Assembly (NCBI GenBank): GCA_002382525.1
Contig: DFYA01000311.1
Coordinates: 8,695-14,447, forward strand
From: Opitutaceae bacterium UBA4094
GTDB lineage: Bacteria; Verrucomicrobiota; Verrucomicrobiia; Opitutales; Opitutaceae
Direction of reading: 5' to 3'
DNA: 5,753 nucleotides
Part shown: one piece after another, positions 1 through 5,753 of the stretch
Layout of the letters: each line of letters opens with the position of its first letter
Numbering within the stretch: the first letter of the stretch is position 1
The notes under the pieces: generated by a model
What the model was told of the DNA's origin: nothing
Databases searched by the model: none
The model's input: only the letters and a program-made list of their open reading frames with translations
Translations under genes and position numbers: made by a program

Positions 1-1425
1 CGACGGGGTGGGTTTCGGGGCGGGCCTGCGGATGTAGACGATCGTGCCCACCACCACGACCAGAGCGACCAAACCGACCAGCAAGGGGACCCAAGGAAGT
101 TGGGTTTTGGCCGGAGCGGGGGCGGGTGTTGCGGTTGAGGCGGGCGGACGCGGGGCGGATGCCGGGCGGACAGCTGCGGGGGCGGGGGAAGGCGTTTTCG
201 CGGGCAAGACCACGGGCATGGGTGCGGGGGCGGGCTTGGGCGACGGAGGGATCACGATCGGTGTGGGCTTCGCGGGGACCGGCGCGGGTGCGGGGATCGG
301 CGCGGGTTTCGGGGGCGTCTTGGGCGTGACCGGGGTGGTTTTCGCAGTGGGCACGGGAGGCGTTGGCGCGGCTGCAGGGGCGGGAGCGGCCAACGGCTTG
401 GACGGGGTCGCCCGGACGGCGCTCGGCGCGGGGTTGGCCCCGGCGTTGGTCGCGAAGACGGTGCTCGGCGTGAGCCAAGCCGGGAGCCAAGGACCGCCGA
501 CGCGACCGGCGGCGGAGGCTTGAAGGAGGCCGAGCGCGAGGGGTGAGACGCTGTCGGCGGCTACGCCGTAAAGCGTGGTCGCGGCGTTTGGTTCCCAAGT
601 CGCTGCGCCGAGGGATTTGGCGATGGCTCGGGACAACCAGGCCTGGCCGGAAGGCAGTCCAAGCACGTGAAGAGCGGACGGGGGTTTGCCCAAGGCGTCG
701 CGCAACGGCGCCGCCACGCGGCCACCGATACGATCGGCGGCCTCGCCAAAGTCGTAGCCGCTGTTGAAAAAGAGTTTGGCGGCGGCGGCGCGAAACTTGA
801 GCCCGAGCTCGGCTTGCACGCTTTCAAAGATTTGGGCGAAGCCGACGGGCGCGGTCTTGACGGCGTCGATGCCGGCGGCGGAGACGGTCCAGAGACGCGC
901 GGAGGATTCGGCGGGTTCCCAGACGACGATGGGGGCGGCCCCGGGCGTCGCACGGAGCAATTCCACCACGGCACCTAGTTCGGAGGGAAGGGAGGGGGCC
1001 CAAGTCGCGGGCGTGAGGCCGAGTTTTTCCAGTTGCCGGGTGGCGTCGTGGGCGTCGTCGGCGGTCATTCCGGTGATCAGCCAAGCCTCCGCGACGTCGG
1101 TGCTGGGTATTCTTCCGTTCACTACGTCACACGCGGACAACAGCGCGTCGGGGCCGCCGAGGCCGGAGGCGCGGGCCAGCAGAGCGTCGAGTGTGCGTTG
1201 GGCGGCGGGCGCGCTCGCGGGCAGCAACTCCGCGATGCCGGAGGCGGGGGACATCAGTGCCACGTCGATGGGCGCGCCGGCGGCGTGCTCGGTTATAAAG
1301 GCGGCTAGTCCGGCGGCGTCATCGGGCGCGAACTCACGCTGGATGACGATTCGGCCGCCGACCACCGAAGCGGCTTGGACGAAGTAAGTGGAGAGTTGAA
1401 GGACCAGGCGTGGTGTGGAGGACAT
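1..1425 (-). CDS. Single-pass membrane protein with PilM/actin-like N-terminal domain and Pro/Ala linker (3' end outside window)
   Basis: The minus-strand frame is open from the ATG at 1425-1423 to the window edge: 475 codons and no stop. The start is well fixed, because an in-frame TAA lies at 1452-1450 with no other start codon between. Residues 1-335 look globular. The region around 134-190 (an EKLGLTP segment, then a PIVVWEP strand and a second strand pair) and 195-245 (helical, ending LRDALGKPP) recalls the order of elements in PilM-type actin-like proteins of type IV pilus assembly, but I see no clear nucleotide-binding motif. Residues about 336-442 are a low-complexity Pro/Ala/Lys/Thr linker. 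Residues 444-465 form one hydrophobic helix (PLLVGLVALVVVVG core) followed by Arg-Arg and more prolines. No signal peptide is visible, so the N-terminal domain is probably cytoplasmic with the linker leading to the membrane. The gene is divergent from ade. The coding sequence is secure; the PilM-like reading is a weak inference. Confidence 0.82.
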   Translation of the reverse strand, partial: MSSTPRLVLQLSTYFVQAASVVGGRIVIQREFAPDDAAGLAAFITEHAAGAPIDVALMSPASGIAELLPASAPAAQRTLDALLARASGLGGPDALLSACDVVNGRIPSTDVAEAWLITGMTADDAHDATRQLEKLGLTPATWAPSLPSELGAVVELLRATPGAAPIVVWEPAESSARLWTVSAAGIDAVKTAPVGFAQIFESVQAELGLKFRAAAAKLFFNSGYDFGEAADRIGGRVAAPLRDALGKPPSALHVLGLPSGQAWLSRAIAKSLGAATWEPNAATTLYGVAADSVSPLALGLLQASAAGRVGGPWLPAWLTPSTVFATNAGANPAPSAVRATPSKPLAAPAPAAAPTPPVPTAKTTPVTPKTPPKPAPIPAPAPVPAKPTPIVIPPSPKPAPAPMPVVLPAKTPSPAPAAVRPASAPRPPASTATPAPAPAKTQLPWVPLLVGLVALVVVVGTIVYIRRPAPKPTPS

Positions 1426-1495
1426 GACAGGGCGGCGGACAATTGGTGGTTACAGAGAGTTGCGCAAGCGCGACGCGCGGTGTGAATTGACCCGC
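1426..1495. promoter_or_regulatory. Divergent intergenic region upstream of ade and the left-hand membrane-protein gene
   Basis: These 70 bp separate two divergent start codons and must hold both promoters or 5' leaders. For ade, TTGCGC (1460-1465) and TGAATT (1483-1488) lie 17 bp apart. They would put transcription start close to the ATG at 1496, giving a leaderless or nearly leaderless mRNA. The -10 match is only 3 of 6. TTGCGCAA at 1460-1467 is a perfect 8-bp palindrome. No Shine-Dalgarno sequence precedes either start. The promoter boxes are a guess. Confidence 0.3.
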
Positions 1496-3136
1496 ATGAA
1501 GACTCAGGCGCGCGTGCAACGGCTCTCGGGACAAATTGTGGACCTGCAGCGTCGGGCGGTGTTTCCCGGGACGGTGAAGTGGAGGGGAACGCGGATCGCG
1601 ACCATCACGCGGGATGATGCGGTGAAGGAAACCCGCTTGATCATGCCGGGGCTGGTCGATGCGCATATCCATATCGAGAGTTCGCTGCTGCCGCCGTCGG
1701 AGTTTGCGCGGCTGGCGGTGATTCACGGCACGGTCGGGACGGTGTCAGACCCTCATGAGATCGCCAACGTGCTCGGCGAAGCCGGGGTGCGCTACATGCT
1801 GGCGGATGCGAAACGGTCGCCGCTCAAGTTCAACTTCGGCGCGCCGTCGTGCGTGCCGGCGACAGGTTTTGAGACGGCGGGGGCGAAGCTCGACGCAAAG
1901 GCGGTGTCGCGGCTGCTGGCGCGCAAGGATGTGCGTTATCTGGCCGAGGTGATGAATTTTCCCGGGGTCTTGGGGCGCGATCCGCAGTTGCTGGCGATGA
2001 TGGCGGCGGCGCGGCGCGCGGGGAAACAGATTGACGGCCATGCGCCCGGGTTGCGTGGCGAGCAGGCGGCGGCGTATGCGAAGGCGGGTCCGACGACCGA
2101 CCACGAGTGTTTCACGATCGAGGAGGCGCGCGACAAACTCGCGGCGGGCATGAAGATCTTGATCCGCGAAGGCTCGGCGGCGCGGAACTTCGCTGCACTG
2201 GCTCCGCTGCTGAAATCGCATCCGGATCGCTGCATGTTTTGCTGCGACGACCTGCACCCGGACTTGCTGGTGCGACGACACCTCGACGAACACGTGCGTC
2301 GGGCGCTGGCTTCGGGCGCGGACAAATTTGATGTGTTGCGCGCGGCCTGCGTGAACCCTGTGGAGCATTACACGCTGAACGTCGGCCTCTTGCGCGAGGG
2401 CGATCCGGCGGACTTCATCGTGGTGGACGGCTGGGCGCGGTTTCGCGTCGAGCGCACTTATATCGACGGCGCGTTGGTGGCCTCGGGCGGGCGTTCGCGC
2501 TTGCCGCGGCTTGAGCCGAAGATCTCCAACAAGTTCAAGGCGCGGCCGGTGAAGCCGGAGGATTTCGCACTGGCGTTGCCGACGGACGACAAGGCGGGGC
2601 GGAAGCTCAACGTGATCGAGGCGCTCAACGGACAGCTCGTGACAAAGCACCTGACGTTGCCGGTGTCCGAGTGCGATGTGGCGGGGGATGTCATCAAGCT
2701 CGCGGTGGTCAATCGTTACGCTCCGCGCGCGCCGGTGGCGGTGGGCTTGGTGCGCGGGTTCGGTTTGAAGGCGGGCGCGCTGGCATCGACGGTGGCGCAC
2801 GATTCTCACAACATCGTGGCGGTGGGCGCGGACGACGCGTCGCTCGCGGCGGCGGTGAACCTGGTGATCGCCGAGCGCGGCGGGCTGAGTGTGGTCGGGC
2901 CGCGGGTGAAGGCGGTGTTGCCGCTGCCGATCGCGGGATTGATGTCGGCGGTGGACGGGCGGGAGGCGGCGCGGGTTTACACGAAGCTCGACCGCGCGGC
3001 GAAGAAGCTCGGTTCGCGGCTCGACGCGCCCTTTATGACGCTGTCGTTTATGGCGCTGCTGGTGATCCCCGATTTGAAGCTGAGCGACCGCGGATTGTTC
3101 TCGGCGGCGAAGTGGGGCTTCGTGCCGGTGGGTTGA
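1496..3136 (+). CDS. ade: Adenine deaminase (adenine aminohydrolase)
   Basis: This enzyme hydrolyses adenine to hypoxanthine and ammonia, a cytoplasmic purine-salvage step, using a metal centre of the amidohydrolase superfamily. The 546-residue product is of normal length for the family. Motifs in order: metal-binding DAHIH at 55-59, SDPHEIANVLG at 84-94, PSCVPAT at 117-123, the EVMNFPGV segment with E151, GHAPG at 181-185, TDHE at 201-204, IREGSAARN at 223-231, and the metal-site aspartates in CCDDLHPD at 249-256. The family-specific C-terminal domain is also complete: ASTVAHDSHN at 430-439, LPLPIAGLMS at 475-484, and PFMTLSF then VIPDLKLSDRGLF at 512-535. The ATG at 1496 was chosen because it gives the usual short N-terminal lead and does not overlap the divergent gene. 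An in-frame ATG at 1415 would overlap that gene and add 27 untypical residues. There is no clear Shine-Dalgarno sequence. The gene is monocistronic, since its downstream neighbour is convergent. All expected catalytic residues are present. Confidence 0.96.
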   Translation: MKTQARVQRLSGQIVDLQRRAVFPGTVKWRGTRIATITRDDAVKETRLIMPGLVDAHIHIESSLLPPSEFARLAVIHGTVGTVSDPHEIANVLGEAGVRYMLADAKRSPLKFNFGAPSCVPATGFETAGAKLDAKAVSRLLARKDVRYLAEVMNFPGVLGRDPQLLAMMAAARRAGKQIDGHAPGLRGEQAAAYAKAGPTTDHECFTIEEARDKLAAGMKILIREGSAARNFAALAPLLKSHPDRCMFCCDDLHPDLLVRRHLDEHVRRALASGADKFDVLRAACVNPVEHYTLNVGLLREGDPADFIVVDGWARFRVERTYIDGALVASGGRSRLPRLEPKISNKFKARPVKPEDFALALPTDDKAGRKLNVIEALNGQLVTKHLTLPVSECDVAGDVIKLAVVNRYAPRAPVAVGLVRGFGLKAGALASTVAHDSHNIVAVGADDASLAAAVNLVIAERGGLSVVGPRVKAVLPLPIAGLMSAVDGREAARVYTKLDRAAKKLGSRLDAPFMTLSFMALLVIPDLKLSDRGLFSAAKWGFVPVG

Positions 3137-3168
3137 GCGGGCGGCGGCGTGTAGCTGAACTGTGGATA

Positions 3169-3194
3169 CGCGATCGCGGCGGGAGCGAGCTCGC
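3169..3194. repeat. Pair of perfect 10-bp palindromes, REP-like
   Basis: Two perfect palindromes, CGCGATCGCG (3169-3178) and GCGAGCTCGC (3185-3194), are separated by GCGGGA in the 93-bp gap between the convergent ade and birA genes. The GGGAGCGAGCTCGCGG stretch resembles the arms of known REP elements, such as those of Pseudomonas, which sit at the same kind of site between gene ends. Neither palindrome is followed by a T-run on either strand, so this is not a classical intrinsic terminator, though it could protect mRNA 3' ends. Only one copy is in the window, so repeat status is inferred from form alone. Confidence 0.4.
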
Positions 3195-3229
3195 GGTCTA
3201 CGGTTAGGGAGCGAGGGAGGCGAGGCGGC

Positions 3230-4243
3230 TCAGCGCGTCGGAGCTTTCTCCAATGTCACCTCGCCTGCTCGGAAGCGCTCGGTGCGGTTCTTCTCGGTGC
3301 GGATGACGAAGCAGCCTTCGTCATCAATGCCCATCGCGGTGCCGGCGACGCGTTGGAGCGGGGTGAGCACGGCGACCGGACGCCCGCGGAGGACGTCGTA
3401 GCGGTTCCAAAGATCGGCGAAGGTTTTCGAGTAGCTGCCGTCAACGAACGCGCCGTAGGCCTGCAGCACGCGACCGATGAGCGCGGCGGTGAACTTGTTC
3501 AGATCGAGCGGCTGGCGGGTGTGCTCGGCGAGCGACACGGCGCGGTCGGCGAGTTCCGCGGGCCAGCCTCCGGCGGGGCTATTGACGTTGAGCCCCAGGC
3601 CAAAGACGAGATCGCGGATCTGGTCGGCGTCCATGCGCGCCTCGGTCAACATGCCTCCGGCTTTGCGTCCGTCGAAAAGAAGGTCGTTGGGCCATTTGAG
3701 GCCCGGGTCGGTGCGGCAGAACTTGCCGACGAGGTCGCAGAGGTTGGCGCCCATCCAAAGCGTGAACATCTGCATCCGCGCGGGCTCGAGATTCGGGCGG
3801 AAGGCGAAACTCGCGTAGAGGTTGCCGTTGGCCTCGCTGTGCCACACACGCCCGAAGCGACCGCGGCCTTTGGTCTGGAGTTGCGCGATGATGGCGAACG
3901 GAGCCGGTTTGCCGGCGGCGAGCTGGCGGGCGGCCTCGTCGTTGGTGCTGTCGATTTCGGGCAGAAGTTGCAGCGGGAAATCGCCGGCGCGATCGCGGCG
4001 GTAGGCTTGCACGAGGGCGGCGTTGAGCGAGTCGGGTCGCGCGGTGAGGCGGTAGCCGCGGGCGCGCACGGCCTCGAAGGCGAAGCCCTGCTCGCGGAGC
4101 TTTTCCATGTATTGCCAGATGGCGACGCGGCTCATGCCGAGTTTCTTGGCGAGCGCGCTGCCGGAGACGAAGGCCGGCTCGGCGGCGATCAACTCGGACA
4201 GGATAACTGTTTCGGGAGGGGAGGCGGGGGCGGGCTTTTTCAT
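3230..4243 (-). CDS. birA: Biotin-protein ligase with N-terminal HTH domain (biotin-[acetyl-CoA-carboxylase] ligase)
   Basis: This enzyme activates biotin with ATP to biotinyl-5'-AMP and attaches it to the conserved lysine of biotin carboxyl carrier protein domains. The 337-residue product has the two-function layout. A winged helix-turn-helix lies at about 12-68 (ALAKKLGMSRVAIWQYMEKL at 30-49, wing ending RGYRL at 61-65). The ligase domain is at about 85-275, with DSTN at 98-101, the adenylate loop GRGRFGR at 126-132, KWPND at 183-187 (K183 corresponds to the biotin-contacting lysine of the family), GRKAGGML at 192-199 and GLGLNVNS at 215-222. A C-terminal SH3-like domain is at about 285-332. 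The HTH suggests it may also act as a biotin-responsive repressor (class II type), but no biotin operon or palindromic BirA operator is visible here. The ATG at 4243-4241 overlaps the nadC stop as ATGA, which fixes the start and indicates translational coupling. The stop is TGA at 3232-3230. Confidence 0.95.
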   Translation of the reverse strand: MKKPAPASPPETVILSELIAAEPAFVSGSALAKKLGMSRVAIWQYMEKLREQGFAFEAVRARGYRLTARPDSLNAALVQAYRRDRAGDFPLQLLPEIDSTNDEAARQLAAGKPAPFAIIAQLQTKGRGRFGRVWHSEANGNLYASFAFRPNLEPARMQMFTLWMGANLCDLVGKFCRTDPGLKWPNDLLFDGRKAGGMLTEARMDADQIRDLVFGLGLNVNSPAGGWPAELADRAVSLAEHTRQPLDLNKFTAALIGRVLQAYGAFVDGSYSKTFADLWNRYDVLRGRPVAVLTPLQRVAGTAMGIDDEGCFVIRTEKNRTERFRAGEVTLEKAPTR

Positions 4244-5157
4244 GAGCGCCAATCGAGGCCGATGTCCACCCACACGCTTTGGTGCACGAGCGCGCCGGTG
4301 GAGACGAAGTCGAGTCCGAGGTCGGCGAAGCGGGGCAAGGTTTTCAAGGTGATGCCGCCGCTCGCCTCGGTGAAGGCGCGGCCGGCAATGAGTGCAACCG
4401 CTTTTCGGATACGAGCGGGCGTGAAGTTGTCCAGGAGGATGACGTCGGCGCCGGCGGCGAGCACGGGCGGGATTTGCGCAAGGTTGTCCACCTCGACTTC
4501 GACGGGGAGGTCGGGCGCGGCTTTTTTGGCGCGGGCGACGGCGGTGGCGAGATCGTCGGTGGAGCCGAGAAGCGCGAGGTGGTTGTCCTTGAGCATCACG
4601 CGGTCGAAGAGGCCGAGGCGATGATTCCACCCGCCACCGCAGGCGACGGCGTATTTTTCAAGCATGCGCCAGCCGGGCGTGGTTTTGCGCGTGTCGAGCA
4701 GGCGGGTGCGGCCGTCACCGAGCGCGGCGGCGTAGGTGCGTGTTTGCGTGGCGATGCCAGAGAGGCGCTGGATGAAATTGAGGATCACGCGCTCGGCGGT
4801 GAGCAGCGTGCGCGGGTCGCCGGTGAGGGTGGCGAGCACGTCGCCTTTTTCGAGGTGGCGGCCGTCGCGCGCGCGCAGTTGCACGGAGGCGTTGCCGCCG
4901 TAGGCCGAGAGAATGAGCGAGATGAGGGGGAGGCCGCAGGCGGTGAGCGGTGCGCGCGCGACGAGATCGGCGGAGCCTTGGCGCGGAGCGGTGGCGAGCG
5001 CGGCGGTCGAGCGGTCGCCGGTGACGCGGGGTTTGACGCGCAGGCCGAGGCCGGCGAGGTCCTCGTCGCGGGCGCACTCGATGAGTTTGCGCAGCGCGGC
5101 GAGGTCGAGGTCGTCCCACGAAAGGCGTTTAAGAAGAGAGTCGGCGAGGGCGGGCAT
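4240..5157 (-). CDS. nadC: Nicotinate-nucleotide pyrophosphorylase (quinolinate phosphoribosyltransferase, decarboxylating)
   Basis: This enzyme makes nicotinate mononucleotide, CO2 and pyrophosphate from quinolinate and PRPP, the third step of de novo NAD synthesis, in the cytoplasm. The 305-residue product has normal family length and all signature segments: an N-terminal domain to about 115, AERVILNFIQRLSGIAT at 121-137, LLDTRKTTPGWRMLEKYAV at 153-171, GGGWNHR at 174-180 (substrate-phosphate and carboxylate contacts H179 and R180), LKDNH at 189-193, VEVEVDN at 219-225, ILLDNF at 240-245, ASGGI at 265-269 and STGAL at 287-291. The start is the ATG at 5157-5155. It gives the usual N-terminus, and codons further upstream encode no family-like sequence. 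No Shine-Dalgarno sequence precedes it. It is the first gene of a two-gene operon with birA, joined by a 4-base ATGA overlap. nadA and nadB are not in the window. A heptamer array lies just upstream and may affect its transcription. Confidence 0.96.
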   Translation of the reverse strand: MPALADSLLKRLSWDDLDLAALRKLIECARDEDLAGLGLRVKPRVTGDRSTAALATAPRQGSADLVARAPLTACGLPLISLILSAYGGNASVQLRARDGRHLEKGDVLATLTGDPRTLLTAERVILNFIQRLSGIATQTRTYAAALGDGRTRLLDTRKTTPGWRMLEKYAVACGGGWNHRLGLFDRVMLKDNHLALLGSTDDLATAVARAKKAAPDLPVEVEVDNLAQIPPVLAAGADVILLDNFTPARIRKAVALIAGRAFTEASGGITLKTLPRFADLGLDFVSTGALVHQSVWVDIGLDWRS

Positions 5158-5165
5158 GGCGCGGA

Positions 5166-5200
5166 GCGAATAACCAATGACGAATGGCGAAGGTTCAATG
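5166..5200. repeat. Five phased degenerate heptamers in the nadC / 92-residue-gene divergent gap
   Basis: On the plus strand the sequence divides exactly into GCGAATA, ACCAATG, ACGAATG, GCGAAGG and TTCAATG. Positions 4 and 5 are A in all five units, position 6 is T in four, and position 7 is G in four. On the minus strand, the one transcribed into nadC, this reads as CATTCGT-like units ending 8 bases before the nadC ATG. The stretch is also clearly less GC-rich than its surroundings. Short heptameric tandem repeats are known in some bacteria, for example the STRR elements of cyanobacteria. A role here (operator, leader element or neutral repeat) is unknown. Confidence 0.45.
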
Positions 5201-5252
5201 GCAAGCCTACGCAAGATTTGCGCGAGGCGTGGAGGTTTGCAGGGTTGCGCGC

Positions 5253-5531
5253 ATGAAACCCGAAGACCTGAGAGGATTGGCCGAGCCCGCGAACCTGAGC
5301 CTGCCATTGCAGGCGTTGTGGCACGATGCGCAAGGGAACTGGGATCGCGCGCATGACGTGTGTCAGCAGGCGAAGAGCCGCGACGGCGACTGGGTGCACG
5401 CCTACCTGCACCGCAAAGAAGGTGATCTCGGCAATGCGGGGTATTGGTATGCGCGGGCCGGACGGCCGATGCCGCAGGAGGACGTGGCTCTGGAGGCGGA
5501 GTGGGCGGAGTTGGTGCGGGCGCTGGGTTGA
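5253..5531 (+). CDS. Small conserved-type protein of unknown function, 92 residues
   Basis: The product is soluble and acidic-to-neutral, with no signal peptide or membrane segment. The core at about 22-70 is rich in Trp, His and Tyr. It contains LWHDAQGNWDRAHDVCQQA (22-40), DWVHAYLHRKEGDLGNAGYW (46-65), then YARAGRP (66-72) and a C-terminal helix ending AEWAELVRALG. The Gly-Asx-x-x-x-Ala pattern repeated twice (GNWDRA, GDLGNA) suggests two TPR/Sel1-like helical hairpins. I recall similar short proteins annotated only as hypothetical in several Gram-negative groups, but cannot confirm that here. The start at 5253 was chosen because AGGG at 5241-5244 gives a weak ribosome site about 8 bases upstream. 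An in-frame ATG at 5184 would add 23 residues and would begin inside the heptamer repeats. The gene is divergent from nadC and convergent with the tRNA genes. No function can be assigned. Confidence 0.75.
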   Translation: MKPEDLRGLAEPANLSLPLQALWHDAQGNWDRAHDVCQQAKSRDGDWVHAYLHRKEGDLGNAGYWYARAGRPMPQEDVALEAEWAELVRALG

Positions 5532-5548
5532 GCGTCGCGCGCGGCCAC

Positions 5549-5583
5549 AAAAAATCCGCAACACCAGAGAGGTCGTTGCGGAT
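5549..5583 (-). terminator. Intrinsic terminator of the tRNA-Thr / tRNA-Gln unit
   Basis: Read on the minus strand, a 9-bp perfect stem (ATCCGCAAC at 5583-5575 in complement, pairing with 5562-5554) continues as three more pairs (5571-5573 with 5563-5565) across one bulged base, with a 5-base loop. Six T residues follow directly (5554-5549). The hairpin starts 5 bases after the encoded CCA of tRNA-Gln. The plus strand has no T-run after the hairpin, so it serves the tRNA unit and not the small plus-strand gene. Confidence 0.85.
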
Positions 5584-5588
5584 GAAAG

Positions 5589-5662
5589 TGGCTGCCCGAC
5601 TAGGACTCGAACCTAGACAAAGCGAGTCAGAGTCGCTTGTGCTACCATTACACCATCGAGCA
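5589..5662 (-). tRNA. tRNA-Gln (anticodon CUG)
   Basis: The complete 74-base gene includes an encoded CCA (complement of 5589-5591). The 7-bp acceptor stem pairs TGCTCGA (5662-5656) with TCGGGCA (5599-5593), including one G-U pair. The T arm (5600-5616) has a perfect 5-bp stem and the TTCGAGT loop. The anticodon stem AGCGA/TCGCT encloses the loop CTCTGAC, placing CUG at complement 5630-5628, which reads CAG. The weak U1-A72 first pair and discriminator G73 (5592) are known glutamine identity features and support the assignment. It is second in a minus-strand pair, after tRNA-Thr with a 33-base spacer, and is closed by the terminator just downstream. Confidence 0.95.
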
Positions 5663-5695
5663 GTAAAATCGTGTGGGAGTTGTGCTCACTGAAAG

Positions 5696-5753
5696 TGGAG
5701 CCGGCGATGGGATTCGAACCCGCAACCGCCTGTTTACAAAACAGGTGCTCTAC
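5696..5753 (-). tRNA. tRNA-Thr (anticodon UGU), 5' part outside window
   Basis: The window holds the 3' 58 bases: the end of the D arm (GTAGAGCA), the full anticodon arm, the variable loop, the T arm and the acceptor 3' strand with encoded CCA. The anticodon stem CCTGT/ACAGG (5745-5741 and 5733-5729) encloses TTTGTAA, giving anticodon UGU at complement 5738-5736, which reads ACA. The acceptor 3' strand CGCCGGC (5706-5700) predicts GCCGGCG as the missing 5' end. Two details are odd: the T stem GCGGG/CCCAT has a C-A mismatch and a G-U pair at its base, and the discriminator base is U (5699 complement). The gene lies upstream of tRNA-Gln in the same transcript. Confidence 0.92.

Noticed and set aside
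44..523. Plus-strand frame encoding a Gly/Ala-rich protein that looks like a PE_PGRS or collagen-like repeat protein
   Set aside because: It is the antisense shadow of the Pro/Ala linker and membrane segment of the minus-strand gene, whose frame is open across all of 1-1425 with a sensible domain layout.
1745..2809. Long minus-strand open frame (354 codons) opposite ade
   Set aside because: Its product is Arg/His-rich and has no recognisable motifs, while the plus strand encodes a complete adenine deaminase with all family motifs. It is a GC-bias shadow.
3137..3229. Intrinsic terminator for ade or birA
   Set aside because: The palindromes in this gap are not followed by a T-run on either strand, so a classical terminator is not supported. 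Rho-dependent ending or 3' protection remains possible.
3353..4624. Long plus-strand open frame (423 codons) opposite birA and nadC
   Set aside because: It spans two well-identified genes on the other strand and is a composition artefact of GC-rich codons. The 325-codon frame at 4279-5256 is rejected for the same reason.
4244..5550. Possible fusion or long N-terminal extensions: birA frame open upstream to 4630, nadC frame open upstream to 5550
   Set aside because: The extensions are Arg/Pro-rich with no family similarity. The ATG codons at 4243 and 5157 give normal family lengths and the ATGA overlap.
5549..5583. Hairpin considered as terminator for the small plus-strand gene
   Set aside because: The run of six A on the plus strand lies before the stem, so the U-tract forms only in the minus-strand transcript. 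It serves the tRNA unit.

Overview
The window is compact, GC-rich bacterial chromosome (roughly two-thirds G+C by eye) with short intergenic gaps and mostly housekeeping genes. The only lineage hints are base composition, start codons without clear Shine-Dalgarno sequences, and the style of the hypothetical proteins. My best guess is Verrucomicrobia of the Opitutus type, but this is inference; another GC-rich Gram-negative is possible. I see no transposase, integrase, CRISPR array, phage gene or defence gene.

Layout from left to right. Positions 1-1425 (minus) hold the first 475 codons of a gene running off the left edge. It encodes an N-terminal globular domain, weakly PilM/actin-like in layout, then a long Pro/Ala linker and one transmembrane helix. 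A 70-bp divergent gap separates it from ade (1496-3136, plus), a complete adenine deaminase converting adenine to hypoxanthine. A 93-bp convergent gap (3137-3229) contains two perfect 10-bp palindromes resembling a REP-type repeat. On the minus strand follow nadC (4240-5157, quinolinate phosphoribosyltransferase, NAD synthesis) and birA (3230-4243, HTH-containing biotin-protein ligase). Their stop and start codons overlap as ATGA, so they form an operon read nadC then birA. A 95-bp divergent gap (5158-5252) carries five phased degenerate heptamers and precedes a small plus-strand gene (5253-5531) for a 92-residue protein of unknown function. The right end is a minus-strand tRNA pair, tRNA-Thr(UGU), cut by the window end, then tRNA-Gln(CUG), closed by a strong intrinsic terminator at 5549-5583.

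How the genes work together: nadC and birA both serve cofactor metabolism (NAD, and biotin attachment to carboxylases) and are translationally coupled. ade supplies purine salvage as a single gene. The left-hand gene and the 92-residue gene have no assigned role. I did not find a convincing new multi-gene system. The items most worth a second look are the left-hand linker/transmembrane protein, the heptamer array before nadC, and the palindrome pair after ade.
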